DNA of 64,000 nucleotides from assembly GCA_003280725.1 (NCBI GenBank), contig QCED01000001.1, positions 61,900 to 125,899 of the forward strand. The letters run 5' to 3'. Under the pieces are notes generated by a model. The model saw only the letters and a program-made list of their open reading frames with translations, did not search any database and had not been told where the DNA came from. Positions within the stretch are counted from its first letter, which is position 1. Every line of letters begins with the position of its first letter. Made by a program: the position numbers and the translations under genes. Positions 39,126-49,728 of this stretch are shown one piece after another. Source of the DNA: Prochlorococcus sp. AG-355-M18. GTDB lineage: Bacteria > Cyanobacteriota > Cyanobacteriia > PCC-6307 > Cyanobiaceae.

Positions 39126-39707
39126 TTAGAAACCCTTATCATAGAATTGGGTAATTGCTTCATCCACTTCAGAAGTCGATATAAATGACCACATCTCAAC
39201 TGAATCATCAGCAAAGTAATAATTACAATTGATACTAATCCTGTGGTCATCTTTAGTATTTGCTTCTCTTCTTTGCGCTTTAAATTGAGGATATGTATCA
39301 TCTGCATTTATGAAAATAACATTATATTTTTCAGTAAATTTATTGACCAAAGTATTGCTTATTTTTTGACATGTTTCCATAGTTTTATATTCTCTGCGCA
39401 AAACAACCTCATGAATAAAGTTATTATTATCTATTGAAATTTCATATGTATCAAAATAAGGAGATTTTTGATTCCTTTTTAAGTAATTTGTAATGTCAAC
39501 AGTATAAAATCCTCCTAAAGTTTCTGTATGGTCATATTTTTCCCTTAAAATTCTTGATGGAAAATAATTTGTGATTGGTTCGTATGTTTCATATCCAAAA
39601 AATTCTTCAGATCTTAATTCATGAAAAACAACGCTCGTACAAAAAACAAAAATATAAATTAATGACTTACCAAGATTTAAATTTTTTATCATTAAATTAT
39701 CTTGCAA
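39126..39707 (-). CDS. Hypothetical secreted protein
   Basis: 193 aa with N-terminal hydrophobic signal-like segment (SLIYIFVFCTSVVFHELRSEE). Confidence 0.65.
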   Translation of the reverse strand: MQDNLMIKNLNLGKSLIYIFVFCTSVVFHELRSEEFFGYETYEPITNYFPSRILREKYDHTETLGGFYTVDITNYLKRNQKSPYFDTYEISIDNNNFIHEVVLRREYKTMETCQKISNTLVNKFTEKYNVIFINADDTYPQFKAQRREANTKDDHRISINCNYYFADDSVEMWSFISTSEVDEAITQFYDKGF

Positions 39708-39798
39708 CTACAAAAATCATAACTTAAATCAGAAAGCAAAGAACAACTTAAATTGCTCAATTAAATTTACTGTCATATAAGTATCATAGAGTTTTTGA

Positions 39799-39850
39799 TA
39801 TCCATGTAATCGATTGCCCTGCAATGGATTAAGACTTATGTAGTATATTC
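39799..39850 (+). repeat. Degenerate repeat, copy C, ending inside the argJ 3' end
   Basis: tatccaTGTAATcGA...ATGGATTaAG...GTAGTATATTC; GTAGTATATTC at 39840-39850 encodes the antisense-read argJ C-terminus EYTT. Confidence 0.55.
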
Positions 39851-41074
39851 CGAGTTTATTTCAACATACTTTTTAGAAAGATCGCATCCCCAAGCTTTAC
39901 CTTTCGATTCTCCAGAATTTAAATTAATTATAATTTGTACGATATCATCAACTAAATACCTACCTTTCATTTTAGACCTAATATAGTCTGTGACTTTATT
40001 CGAATCAAATTGTTTTAACTTACCCTTTTCCAAAATCTGAGCATTACCCATATACAAATCAACTTCATTTAAGTTGAATTTAACTCCAGAATTACCAGCA
40101 GCAGAAATGATTCTTCCCCAGTTAGGATCACAGCCATGTATTGCAGTTTTTACCAATGCAGAATTACAAATAGATTTAGCAACCATAATTGCATCATCAG
40201 TATTTTTTGCTCCTTTTACCAAAACTTCTAATAAACAATTTGCTCCCTCTCCATCCCTTGCAATATTTTTTGCCAAATTTTGACAGACAATATCAATCCC
40301 TTTTTGGATGATTGGAAAAAATCTTTTATCAATTTTCTCTCCAGCATTTATTGCTACGAATGAATCATTTGTGCTTGTCTCTCCATCCACTGATATTGCA
40401 TTAAACGATTTTTTAACTGCAATAGAAATCATTTTGTCCCATTCTTGTTTTTCAATACCCACGTCACAACTTAAAAAAGCAAGCATTGTAGCCATATTGG
40501 GGTAAATCATTCCGGAACCTTTTGCAAATCCTGCAATCTTTATCTTTCTACCTTGAATAACCGTCTCTATTAAAACTTTTTTCATGGTCAAATCAGTAGT
40601 TAAAATTGCCTCTGCAGCATTTTGAAAATTATTAACTTTTAATTCACTAACTAAATTTGGTAAATTTTTTACTAAATCATCTATTTTTATAGGAACACCA
40701 ATTACACCAGTTGAGCACATTAAAACTTCTTCATCTTTTATTCCTAAAAGTTCTGCAATCTTTGCAGTGGCAATTTGAAAGTGTTGAAGTCCAAGATTTC
40801 CTGTGCATGCATTTGCTTGACCGGAGTTAATTAGTATTGCTCGTACGAAACCCGAAGTTTTTTTAATCCTTTCTTCACATATATCCACACATGATGCACG
40901 AACAATTGATTGGGTAAACATCCCAGTAAAAATACTTCCTTCTGGAGCGAGTATCAATGCTAAATCTTTTTTATTAGAAGCTTTTAATCCAGCAGATATC
41001 CCAGCAAAAAGAAACCCATGCGGTGTTACATTACCTTCATCTATAAACGACCAAGTGGAATAAGGCTGGCTCAA
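39836..41074 (-). CDS. argJ: Bifunctional ornithine acetyltransferase/N-acetylglutamate synthase
   Basis: GSGMIYPNMATMLAFLSCDVGI, SVDGETSTNDSFVA, HGCDPNWGRI. Confidence 0.96.
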   Translation of the reverse strand: MSQPYSTWSFIDEGNVTPHGFLFAGISAGLKASNKKDLALILAPEGSIFTGMFTQSIVRASCVDICEERIKKTSGFVRAILINSGQANACTGNLGLQHFQIATAKIAELLGIKDEEVLMCSTGVIGVPIKIDDLVKNLPNLVSELKVNNFQNAAEAILTTDLTMKKVLIETVIQGRKIKIAGFAKGSGMIYPNMATMLAFLSCDVGIEKQEWDKMISIAVKKSFNAISVDGETSTNDSFVAINAGEKIDKRFFPIIQKGIDIVCQNLAKNIARDGEGANCLLEVLVKGAKNTDDAIMVAKSICNSALVKTAIHGCDPNWGRIISAAGNSGVKFNLNEVDLYMGNAQILEKGKLKQFDSNKVTDYIRSKMKGRYLVDDIVQIIINLNSGESKGKAWGCDLSKKYVEINSEYTT

Positions 41075-41149
41075 TCTTTTTATATTTTTTATTCATACTA
41101 ACTACTCTTGAATACTAAAGAAACAGGTAATTAGATTATTATTAAATAT

Positions 41150-41767
41150 ATGGATATTCTGCAAAAATTAAAAAATAACCAAAGAAGAATTGGTTTAACA
41201 GGAGGTATTGCGAGTGGGAAGACAACCATTACAAACTATATTAGAAAACATAAAAACATTCCGATATTAGATGCAGACAATTTATCAAGAGAATTAATCA
41301 AACCAAATACATATGGATATAAAAAAATTCTAGAATATTTTGGGAATCAAATAATTCATAATAAGAACTATTCGGAAAAAGCAATAAATAGAAAACTTTT
41401 AAGAAATATTATTTTTAAAAATTCAGAATCTAAAGAATGGATTGAAAAACTGCTTCACCCATTAATTAAAGAAAAAATGATAGACGAATGCAGCCAATAC
41501 AAAGATCATCAAACGATAATATTGGTTATTCCATTATTATTTGAAGCAAAATTTGAAGATATTTGCACTGAAATATGGTTAGTCAAATGTCCTAAAGAAA
41601 TACAAAAAAAAAGACTTATTACAAGAGATAAAATTAGCGAAAAAGAAGCGTATGAATCAATAAATCTTCAATTAAGTTTTGAAGAAAAAAGAAAATTTTC
41701 AGACATTATTTTAGATAATTCAGATGATCAAAATAAATGGATCGATACAATAAGCGAGCTTCTTTAA
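41150..41767 (+). CDS. coaE: Dephospho-CoA kinase
   Basis: IGLTGGIASGKTTITNYI, ILDADNLSRELI, VIPLLFE. Confidence 0.95.
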   Translation: MDILQKLKNNQRRIGLTGGIASGKTTITNYIRKHKNIPILDADNLSRELIKPNTYGYKKILEYFGNQIIHNKNYSEKAINRKLLRNIIFKNSESKEWIEKLLHPLIKEKMIDECSQYKDHQTIILVIPLLFEAKFEDICTEIWLVKCPKEIQKKRLITRDKISEKEAYESINLQLSFEEKRKFSDIILDNSDDQNKWIDTISELL

Positions 41768-41771
41768 AGCT

Positions 41772-43301
41772 TTAGCTATTCAATTTTTCTGAAAGAAGTT
41801 TATTTGCAAGTTTAGGGTCAGCTTTACCTTTTGTTCTTTTCATTAGTTGACCAACAAAGAAACCAAGTAATTTAGTTTTACCATTTCTAAATGCTTGAAC
41901 CTCATTTGGATGTTCAATTATAAGTTCATCAATTATTGGTAAAATACTTGAAGAATCAGATATCATAGCTAAACCTTTTTCCTCAACTAATTTTTTCGGA
42001 GAAATGTTTTTTCGAATTAGTTCAGGTAAAATTTCCTTTGCAATTTTTCCACTGATAGTTTTATTTGAAATCATGCTAATCATTTCAGCAAGATTTTCAG
42101 GGCTAAGTTTTAAGTCACTAAAACTAAGTTTATTTGCTTTTAAATAACCCACAATATCACTTGTTACCCAATTTGAAGCTAGTTTGGCATCAACTCCATT
42201 AGCTACTGTTTCTTCAAAAAAGTTTGCCATGTTAATTTCATCAGAAATTACCCTTGCATCATATGCAGATAACCCAAATTCAGTTACGTATTTATTTCTT
42301 TTCTTTGAAGGTAATTCTGGAATTTCTTTTAACCATATTTCTTTTTGGGCTTTTGTAATTTCAATTGGTCCCAAGTCAGGATCAGGAAAATATCTATAGT
42401 CACTGCTCCCTTCTTTCATTCTCATACTTTTTGTTAATTGCTTAGCTTCGTCCCATAACCTTGTTTCTTGGAAAATTTTTCCTCCATTTTCATAAACTTC
42501 TATTTGTCTGGATATTTCATAATCACAAGCCTTTTGAATTGCAGAAAATGAATTCATATTCTTTATTTCCACTTTGGTACCAAAAGGAGCATTAGGTCCT
42601 TTTCTAACTGAAATATTGACATCACATCGCAAAGAACCCTCTTGCATATTTCCGTCTGATACTCCTAGATATCTAACTGTTCTTCTAATCTCTGAAGCAT
42701 ATTCAGATGCCTCTTTACCTGATCTAATATCTGGCTTACTTACAATCTCACAAAGTGCTATTCCTGCACGATTGTAATCAACTAAGGAATACTTAGAACC
42801 AGCTAATCTGTCACTACCTGAATGGACTAGTTTTCCCGCGTCTTCTTCCATATGTAGCCTTTCTATACCAATTTTTTTGATATAAGGGTCTTTATCCTTT
42901 TCAATTATTTCAACCTCTAGCCAGCCATTTTCAGCTAGTGGCTCATCAAATTGTGAAATTTGATAATTTTTAGGAAGGTCAGGATAAAAATATTGTTTTC
43001 TATCAAATTTACAATGTTCTGCAACATTTAAATTTAATGCTAGAGAAGTTTTTACAGCATACTCAAGAACAGTCTCATTCAAAACTGGGAGAGTTCCTGG
43101 GAACCCACAAACTACAGGATCTATATGAGTATTAGGTGCATCACCAAAAGCAGTTGACGCAGATGTGAATATTTTACTTTTCGTATTAAGCTGTACATGA
43201 GTTTCCAATCCAATCACAGCTTCCCAAGATTCCAAATTGTTCATTATCAAAAGTCTCTTTCTTAATATTATTGGATATAAAGGAAAAGAGGACCAAATCA
43301 C
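41772..43301 (-). CDS. gatB: Asp/Glu-tRNA amidotransferase subunit B
   Basis: EAVIGLETHVQLNTKSKIF, YFYPDLPKNYQISQ, RCDVNISVR; likely start MNNLES downstream of the ORF-track start. Confidence 0.96.
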   Translation of the reverse strand: MIWSSFPLYPIILRKRLLIMNNLESWEAVIGLETHVQLNTKSKIFTSASTAFGDAPNTHIDPVVCGFPGTLPVLNETVLEYAVKTSLALNLNVAEHCKFDRKQYFYPDLPKNYQISQFDEPLAENGWLEVEIIEKDKDPYIKKIGIERLHMEEDAGKLVHSGSDRLAGSKYSLVDYNRAGIALCEIVSKPDIRSGKEASEYASEIRRTVRYLGVSDGNMQEGSLRCDVNISVRKGPNAPFGTKVEIKNMNSFSAIQKACDYEISRQIEVYENGGKIFQETRLWDEAKQLTKSMRMKEGSSDYRYFPDPDLGPIEITKAQKEIWLKEIPELPSKKRNKYVTEFGLSAYDARVISDEINMANFFEETVANGVDAKLASNWVTSDIVGYLKANKLSFSDLKLSPENLAEMISMISNKTISGKIAKEILPELIRKNISPKKLVEEKGLAMISDSSSILPIIDELIIEHPNEVQAFRNGKTKLLGFFVGQLMKRTKGKADPKLANKLLSEKLNS

Positions 43302-43323
43302 AAATAAAAATATTAATTATTAA

Positions 43324-44433
43324 ATGAAAGAAGAAAGAAAAAATTCAATATTAATTATCGGCGGCGGACTTTTAGGTTTATCTGTTGCTTATGAATTTTC
43401 TAGAAATAACTTCAAAGTTTTAGTTTTAAGCAAAAATAGAAATGAAGCTGCTGGATTTGTAGCTGCAGGAATGTTAGCTACTCATGCCGAAGGGCTTGAA
43501 GGTGAATTACGAAAATTTGGCCAAGCAAGTCAAAGTCTAATTCCAAAGTGGATAAAAAGTATTGAACAAGATAGTAATATAAAATGCGGTTTAAAAAAAT
43601 GTGGCATAGTAGTTCCCTTTACAAATAAAGAAGATCTTGAACAGTATCCCACTTATGAATATGGAAAATATTTAAATCACAAAGATCTTCAAACAGAAAT
43701 TAAAGGCATTAATTCTATTTGGAAACATGGTTTACTTTTTGAACAAGATGGTCAAATAGATAACCGAAGAAGGCTGATGCGTGCTCTTGAGAGAGCATGC
43801 TCGTTGCATGGAGTCGAATTTCAAGAAGGATCCGAAGTAAAGGATTTGACATTAGAAAAAAACAAAATTACTGGTGCAACAGTTTTATGTGCCACTGGGG
43901 AACTTAAAAAAATTTACTGCGAAAAAGCAATTATTTGCAGTGGTGCTTGGAGTAAAAAAATTTTTAAAAAAATTCCAGTGTATCCTGTGAAGGGGCAAAT
44001 GCTATCAATACAAGGTCCAACAAATTTTTTGAAAAGAGTTATTTTTGGTCCAACAACTTATCTAGTTCCTCGTGATGATGGACTTATTATCGTTGGAGCG
44101 ACAGTTGAAAAAGATTCACAATTCAATCAGGGTAATACTCCAGATGGAATAAAACAACTGCAAAAAGGCATTCACTCCTTATTACCAGAAGCTATTAATT
44201 GGCCACAAATGGAACATTGGTGGGGATTTAGACCTTGCACTCCAGATCTTAAACCAATAATAGGAAAATCAAAAATTGAAAACCTTTTTATAGCTACAGG
44301 ACATTACAGAAATGGAGTTTTATTTTCTGCAATAACAAGTGATCTTCTTTTGAAAATAGTTCAAAATAAAAGTCTCAAAGAAAAAGAAAAAAACTTTTTA
44401 GAAAAATTTAGTTTAGATAGATTTGAGATTTAA
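43324..44433 (+). CDS. thiO: Glycine oxidase ThiO-type FAD oxidoreductase
   Basis: ILIIGGGLLGLSVAYEF, AAGFVAAGMLATHAEG, GHYRNGVLFSAITSDLL. Confidence 0.88.
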   Translation: MKEERKNSILIIGGGLLGLSVAYEFSRNNFKVLVLSKNRNEAAGFVAAGMLATHAEGLEGELRKFGQASQSLIPKWIKSIEQDSNIKCGLKKCGIVVPFTNKEDLEQYPTYEYGKYLNHKDLQTEIKGINSIWKHGLLFEQDGQIDNRRRLMRALERACSLHGVEFQEGSEVKDLTLEKNKITGATVLCATGELKKIYCEKAIICSGAWSKKIFKKIPVYPVKGQMLSIQGPTNFLKRVIFGPTTYLVPRDDGLIIVGATVEKDSQFNQGNTPDGIKQLQKGIHSLLPEAINWPQMEHWWGFRPCTPDLKPIIGKSKIENLFIATGHYRNGVLFSAITSDLLLKIVQNKSLKEKEKNFLEKFSLDRFEI

Positions 44434-44436
44434 ATT

Positions 44437-44895
44437 TTAATTTTCAGATCGCCATTTCGAATCAGAAGTTTCCCACTCACATAATTCTTCTTCGTTAAAC
44501 CATAGATTAATTTCAAATTTTGCTGTTTCTTCGCCATCAGAACCATGAATTATATTCCTCCCAATATCAATAGCAAGATCTCCTCTAATTGTTCCTGGGT
44601 CTGCTTCAAGAGGCTTTGTTGGACCGATTAATTTTCTAGCACTCAAAATAACTCCATCGCCTTCCCAAACCATTGCAACAACTGGACCACTTGAAATAAA
44701 GTCAACTAAATCACCAAAAAAAGGTCTTTCTTTATGCACTCCATAATGATTTTGGGCTAGATCTTTTGATGGGATTAATTGTTTTAAACCAACCAACTTA
44801 AATCCTTTTTTTTCAAATCTGCCAATAATCTCAGAAACATATCCTCTTTGAACTCCGTCTGGTTTGATCGCAATAAACGTTCTCTCTTTGGTCAT
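44437..44895 (-). CDS. ndk: Nucleoside diphosphate kinase
   Basis: [31 protein letters not shown]. Confidence 0.97.
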   Translation of the reverse strand: MTKERTFIAIKPDGVQRGYVSEIIGRFEKKGFKLVGLKQLIPSKDLAQNHYGVHKERPFFGDLVDFISSGPVVAMVWEGDGVILSARKLIGPTKPLEADPGTIRGDLAIDIGRNIIHGSDGEETAKFEINLWFNEEELCEWETSDSKWRSEN

Positions 44896-45017
44896 TTAAT
44901 TAATAAGCACTCTATGTATATTCAACTTTTGGGTGGTAACTTGGCAAGTAATCATTAAAATAAAAGATATTGTTTTGAGTAATTTTCAAAAACATTTTTT
45001 AATCACTAAGACATAAA

Positions 45018-46964
45018 TTGACCAATTTTGAGCCGAAAAAATCAAAGAATATTTGGACTATTAAAGATAGTATTTCGACTTACAACATAGACAAATGGGG
45101 GGATAAATACTTCTCTATAAATTCTAATGGAAATATATCAGTAAATAAAGACATAAAGTCTGAAAATAAGATTGATCTTTTCAAGCTTGTCAAAGAACTC
45201 AAAAGTAGAGAAATAAATCCTCCATTAATTATAAGATTTAACGATATCTTGAAAGATCGAATAAATGCACTACATGATGCTTTTTTAAAAGCAATAAAAA
45301 CCTACAAATATGAGAATATTTATCAAGGCGTTTTTCCTGTCAAATGTAATCAACAGAAAAATGTATTGGAAAAGATTATAGAGTTTGGTAGCCAATGGAA
45401 TTTTGGTTTAGAAGTGGGAAGTAAATCAGAACTACTAATTGGCCTTGCACTCCTTGAAAACCAAAATTCATTATTGATATGCAACGGATATAAAGATAAA
45501 AAATATATTGAGATTGCTACTTTGGCCAGAAAGCTCGGCAAAAATCCAATAATAGTTATTGAACAACGAGATGAGGTAAAAAGAATTATTCAAGCAGTTC
45601 AAGAGCTTAAAGCGACTCCACTGATAGGAATTAGGGCAAAGTTATCAAGTAAAAGTAGTGGTAGGTGGGGCAAATCTATCGGAGATAATTCCAAATTTGG
45701 ATTATCAATCCCAGAAATTATGTCGACAATAAAAGAACTTAAAGAAGCAAATCTTATAAACGAAATGAAATTGCTCCATTTTCATATAGGAAGTCAAATA
45801 AGTGATATTGCTGTGATCAAAGACGCATTGCAAGAAGCCAGTCAAATATATGTTGAACTATGCAAACTAGGAGCCCCAATGCAATATATCGACGTAGGGG
45901 GAGGATTAGGGATAGATTTTGATGGAACTAAAACCTCCTCCAATACCTCTACTAATTATTCTCTTCAAAATTATGCTAACGATGTAATTGCAACCATAAA
46001 AGATTCTTGTGAATTAAATAATATCAAGCATCCAACCATAATCTCAGAAAGTGGAAGAGCAATAATTAGTCATTGTTCAGTTTTAATTTTTAATGTATTA
46101 GGAACAAGCCATGTAAGCTCCAAACTAAAAATTAATAATAAAAAAAATCAATCATTAATCATTTCTAATCTACTTGAAACTTTCTATGAAATAAAAAAAC
46201 TTAAAAATAAAAAAATAAATTTATCTCAAATAATTGAACTTTGGAATGATGCAAAAAAGTTTAAAGAAGATTGCTTAGTTGCCTTTAGATTAGGATTTTT
46301 AAGTTTAGAAGAACGAGCTTATGCCGAAGAACTGACCTGGGCTTGCGCAAAAGAAATTTCTAATAACCTAAATAATAATGAAATCAATCACTCTGATTTA
46401 TCTGAAATTACAGAAACTCTTGCATCAACTTATTATGCAAATTTATCTATCTTTAAATCTATTCCCGATAGCTGGGCAATCAATCAGATTTTTCCAATAG
46501 TACCAATACATAGGCACTTAGAACAGCCCTTCTGCAAAGGCAACTTTGCAGATTTAACTTGTGATTCAGATGGGAAACTAAATAATTTTATTGATGATGG
46601 AAAAATAAAATCATTACTAAATTTACATAAACCAGAGCAAGATAAAGATTATCTAATTGGTATTTTTATGACTGGAGCCTATCAAGAAGCATTAGGAAAC
46701 ATGCATAATTTATTTGGCAACACAAACGTTGTTCATATAGATATAAATCAAGATAATTCATATAAGGTAAAAAATATTATTAAAGAAGACAGTAAATCTG
46801 AAATTTTACAATTATTGGATTACAGTTCAGCTTCTTTGGTTGAAACTATAAGAATTAATACTGAATCAGCAATTGATCAAAAAAAATTAACTATTGAAGA
46901 AGCAAGGAAATTAATTGATCAAATTGAAATCAGTCTCAGAAAAAGTAGTTATTTATCAGAATAA
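45018..46964 (+). CDS. speA: Biosynthetic arginine decarboxylase
   Basis: 648 aa; [44 protein letters not shown] start. Confidence 0.95.
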   Translation: MTNFEPKKSKNIWTIKDSISTYNIDKWGDKYFSINSNGNISVNKDIKSENKIDLFKLVKELKSREINPPLIIRFNDILKDRINALHDAFLKAIKTYKYENIYQGVFPVKCNQQKNVLEKIIEFGSQWNFGLEVGSKSELLIGLALLENQNSLLICNGYKDKKYIEIATLARKLGKNPIIVIEQRDEVKRIIQAVQELKATPLIGIRAKLSSKSSGRWGKSIGDNSKFGLSIPEIMSTIKELKEANLINEMKLLHFHIGSQISDIAVIKDALQEASQIYVELCKLGAPMQYIDVGGGLGIDFDGTKTSSNTSTNYSLQNYANDVIATIKDSCELNNIKHPTIISESGRAIISHCSVLIFNVLGTSHVSSKLKINNKKNQSLIISNLLETFYEIKKLKNKKINLSQIIELWNDAKKFKEDCLVAFRLGFLSLEERAYAEELTWACAKEISNNLNNNEINHSDLSEITETLASTYYANLSIFKSIPDSWAINQIFPIVPIHRHLEQPFCKGNFADLTCDSDGKLNNFIDDGKIKSLLNLHKPEQDKDYLIGIFMTGAYQEALGNMHNLFGNTNVVHIDINQDNSYKVKNIIKEDSKSEILQLLDYSSASLVETIRINTESAIDQKKLTIEEARKLIDQIEISLRKSSYLSE

Positions 46965-49609
46965 CTTTCTAATGTTTTTTGCAAATGATTTTTAGCATAA
47001 TTTAAAGCCTCACTTAACTTATTAATATCTTTAGCACCTGCTTGAGCAAAGTTAGGCTTACCTCCTCCACCTCCAGAACACATTCTTGCAATCTCATTAA
47101 TTAATTTACCTGCATGCAATCCTATTTTTAATGCATCATCACCTAAAGAAACTACAAATAACAACTTTCTGTTTTCTGGATTTGGTATTCCCCCAAGAAT
47201 CACTATTGCTTTACTTCCTAAATGAGAAGTTAAATAAAGCGCTGCAGATTGCAAAGAATTTCCATCTAAGCCATCAATCTGATTTACTAAAATTGAAAAA
47301 GAATTTACTATTTCTGCGGATGATTTTATAGAAGAGTATTTAAAATATGCAATTTCATCTTTCATTTTTTGTATCTCTTTATTCTTATTAATGAGCTCTG
47401 CTTGCAAATTATGAACCCTTTCAAAAAGTTGATTAGGATTTGCTTTTAACAAATCACTTAGTTGATTTACTAAAGCATTTCTATCACTGAAATAGTCTAA
47501 TGCTGATTGACCTGATAATGCTTCGATCCTTCTTACTCCGGCTGAGATTCCTTCCTCACTAATTATTTTGAAAGAACCTAATTCGGAAGTAGTTTTAACA
47601 TGTGTGCCACCACAAAGTTCCATTGAAACTCCTGGTACATTAACAACGCGCACTTCTTCATCATATTTTTCTCCAAACATGGCGACTGCACCCTTTTCAA
47701 GAGCCTCACTCTTAGACATATTTTTTATTTCTAGGGCATGATTTTCCAGAATCCAAGAGTTAACTAAAGTCTCAATCTTAGAAATTTGATCTTTAGAAAT
47801 AGGATTAGAGGAATTAAAATCAAATCGTAATTTATTAAAGGCTACTAATGAACCTTTTTGTCCGACACTTTCGTTAAGAACTGATTTAAGCGCAGATTGC
47901 AATAAATGAGTAGCTGTATGATTTGCAGCAGCCTTAGCTCTATTAGAGGGGTTAACGTTAGTCTTAACTTTTTGTCCAATAGTTAATATTCCTTTTTTTA
48001 TAGTTCCGTAATGTAAAAAAACATTTTTCTTTCGCATAACATTATCAACCATAACCTCTACATCTGTTGAAAATATCGTTCCAATATCACCAACTTGCCC
48101 GCCAGATTCTCCATAAAAAGTTGTCTGATCAAGAATAATTAAAACTTTCTGCCCCTCAGTTGCTTGCTTAACTAATGTTGAATCTAAGAATATACCCTTT
48201 ATTTCAGCTTCCGAAAGGAGTGAACTATAACCATTAAAAACAGTTTTTGTAAAAAGATCTATTTCTCGTTCTAATGATCCCTCTAATGTCAAATCAATAT
48301 TACTTGAAGCAGCTTTAGCTCTCTCTTTTTGTGCATTCATTTCTTCTTCAAAACCCTTTACATCTACACTGATACTATTTTCTTCTGCAATTTCTACAGT
48401 AAGTTCTAGAGGAAATCCATAAGTATCATAAAGTTCAAAAGCTTTAAAACCAGAAATTAATTTCTGCCCTGAAGAAATTAACTCATCTAACAATTTCTCT
48501 CCTCTTTCAAGAGTTTCCCTAAATCTTATTTCTTCAATTTTTATCTCATTCAAAATTAGATCATTATTATTTTTTAAATCAGGATAATTATTTTTCATTA
48601 AATTGATCCCGACAGTAGCAATATGAGGTAAAAATTCATTTGTTATACCTAATAATCTCCCATGTCTGATCATTCTTCTAATAAGCCTTCTTAATATATA
48701 TCCCCTACCAAGATTACTTGCTGCTACTCCATCAGAAATTAAATGAATAACAGCTCTTGTATGATCACCAATGATTTTTAAAGAAATTTTATTTTTATCA
48801 TCTGAAGAAAAATAATCAATATTTGCAATCTCACAAATTTTTTGAATGATAGGAAAAATTAAATCTGTCTCATAATTATTTTGCTTTTTTTGTAGTATTT
48901 GAGCCATCCTTTCAAGACCCATTCCTGTATCAATATTTTTAAATTTTAAATCTGTCAATTTTCCATTAGGATCACGATTATATTGCATAAAAACAAGATT
49001 ATAAAATTCAATAAATCGATCTCCATCTTCTAAATCAATATTCTGCAGACCCTTTTCAGGATGAAAATCATAATAAAGTTCTGAACAAGGTCCACATGGA
49101 CCTGTTTTACCAGATGACCAAAAATTATCTCCCTCACCTAGTTTCACTATCCTATCTGGATGAATACCAATTTCATCTCTCCAAATTTTTGCAGATTCTT
49201 CGTCTTCGTGAAAAACACTCACAATTATGTTTTCAGCAGAAAGTTGATAAATATTAGTAACTAATTCCCAAGCCCATTGAATAGCCTCTCGTTTAAAATA
49301 ATCTCCAAAAGAAAAATTACCAAGCATTTCAAAAAAAGTGTGGTGTCTAGCTGTAACTCCAACGTTTTCTATATCGTTTGTTCTGATGCATTTTTGGCTA
49401 GATGTAGCCCTTTTTGATGGTCTTTCTTTTAAACCTAAAAAAACTGGTTTAAAAGGTAGCATTCCAGCAATTGTGAGCATAACCGTAGGGTCATCTGGAA
49501 TCAAAGATGCACTTGGAATGATTTTATGTAATTTTTCACTATAAAATTTTAAAAAAGCATTTCTTATCTCATCTCCAGTAACTATTTTTTTAATTAGTTG
49601 AGATGTCAT
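46949..49609 (-). CDS. alaS: Alanyl-tRNA synthetase
   Basis: [54 protein letters not shown]. Confidence 0.97.
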   Translation of the reverse strand: MTSQLIKKIVTGDEIRNAFLKFYSEKLHKIIPSASLIPDDPTVMLTIAGMLPFKPVFLGLKERPSKRATSSQKCIRTNDIENVGVTARHHTFFEMLGNFSFGDYFKREAIQWAWELVTNIYQLSAENIIVSVFHEDEESAKIWRDEIGIHPDRIVKLGEGDNFWSSGKTGPCGPCSELYYDFHPEKGLQNIDLEDGDRFIEFYNLVFMQYNRDPNGKLTDLKFKNIDTGMGLERMAQILQKKQNNYETDLIFPIIQKICEIANIDYFSSDDKNKISLKIIGDHTRAVIHLISDGVAASNLGRGYILRRLIRRMIRHGRLLGITNEFLPHIATVGINLMKNNYPDLKNNNDLILNEIKIEEIRFRETLERGEKLLDELISSGQKLISGFKAFELYDTYGFPLELTVEIAEENSISVDVKGFEEEMNAQKERAKAASSNIDLTLEGSLEREIDLFTKTVFNGYSSLLSEAEIKGIFLDSTLVKQATEGQKVLIILDQTTFYGESGGQVGDIGTIFSTDVEVMVDNVMRKKNVFLHYGTIKKGILTIGQKVKTNVNPSNRAKAAANHTATHLLQSALKSVLNESVGQKGSLVAFNKLRFDFNSSNPISKDQISKIETLVNSWILENHALEIKNMSKSEALEKGAVAMFGEKYDEEVRVVNVPGVSMELCGGTHVKTTSELGSFKIISEEGISAGVRRIEALSGQSALDYFSDRNALVNQLSDLLKANPNQLFERVHNLQAELINKNKEIQKMKDEIAYFKYSSIKSSAEIVNSFSILVNQIDGLDGNSLQSAALYLTSHLGSKAIVILGGIPNPENRKLLFVVSLGDDALKIGLHAGKLINEIARMCSGGGGGKPNFAQAGAKDINKLSEALNYAKNHLQKTLESYSDK

Positions 49610-49728
49610 TTATCAAGAATAAGAAGATTAAAAATTAAAGAAAAGCGTAATTTCGGTTATTTCGCAAAAATAATCACGCGAATTTATATTCTATATAACT
49701 AAAGTTAATTTATAAAGTTAATTATTCT

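Noticed and set aside
34800-39850. Integrase-carrying mobile element at the tmRNA or argJ
   Set aside because: tmRNA genes and gene 3' ends are common integration targets, but I see no tyrosine or serine recombinase or transposase ORF in the window; only scar-like repeats remain as a hypothesis.
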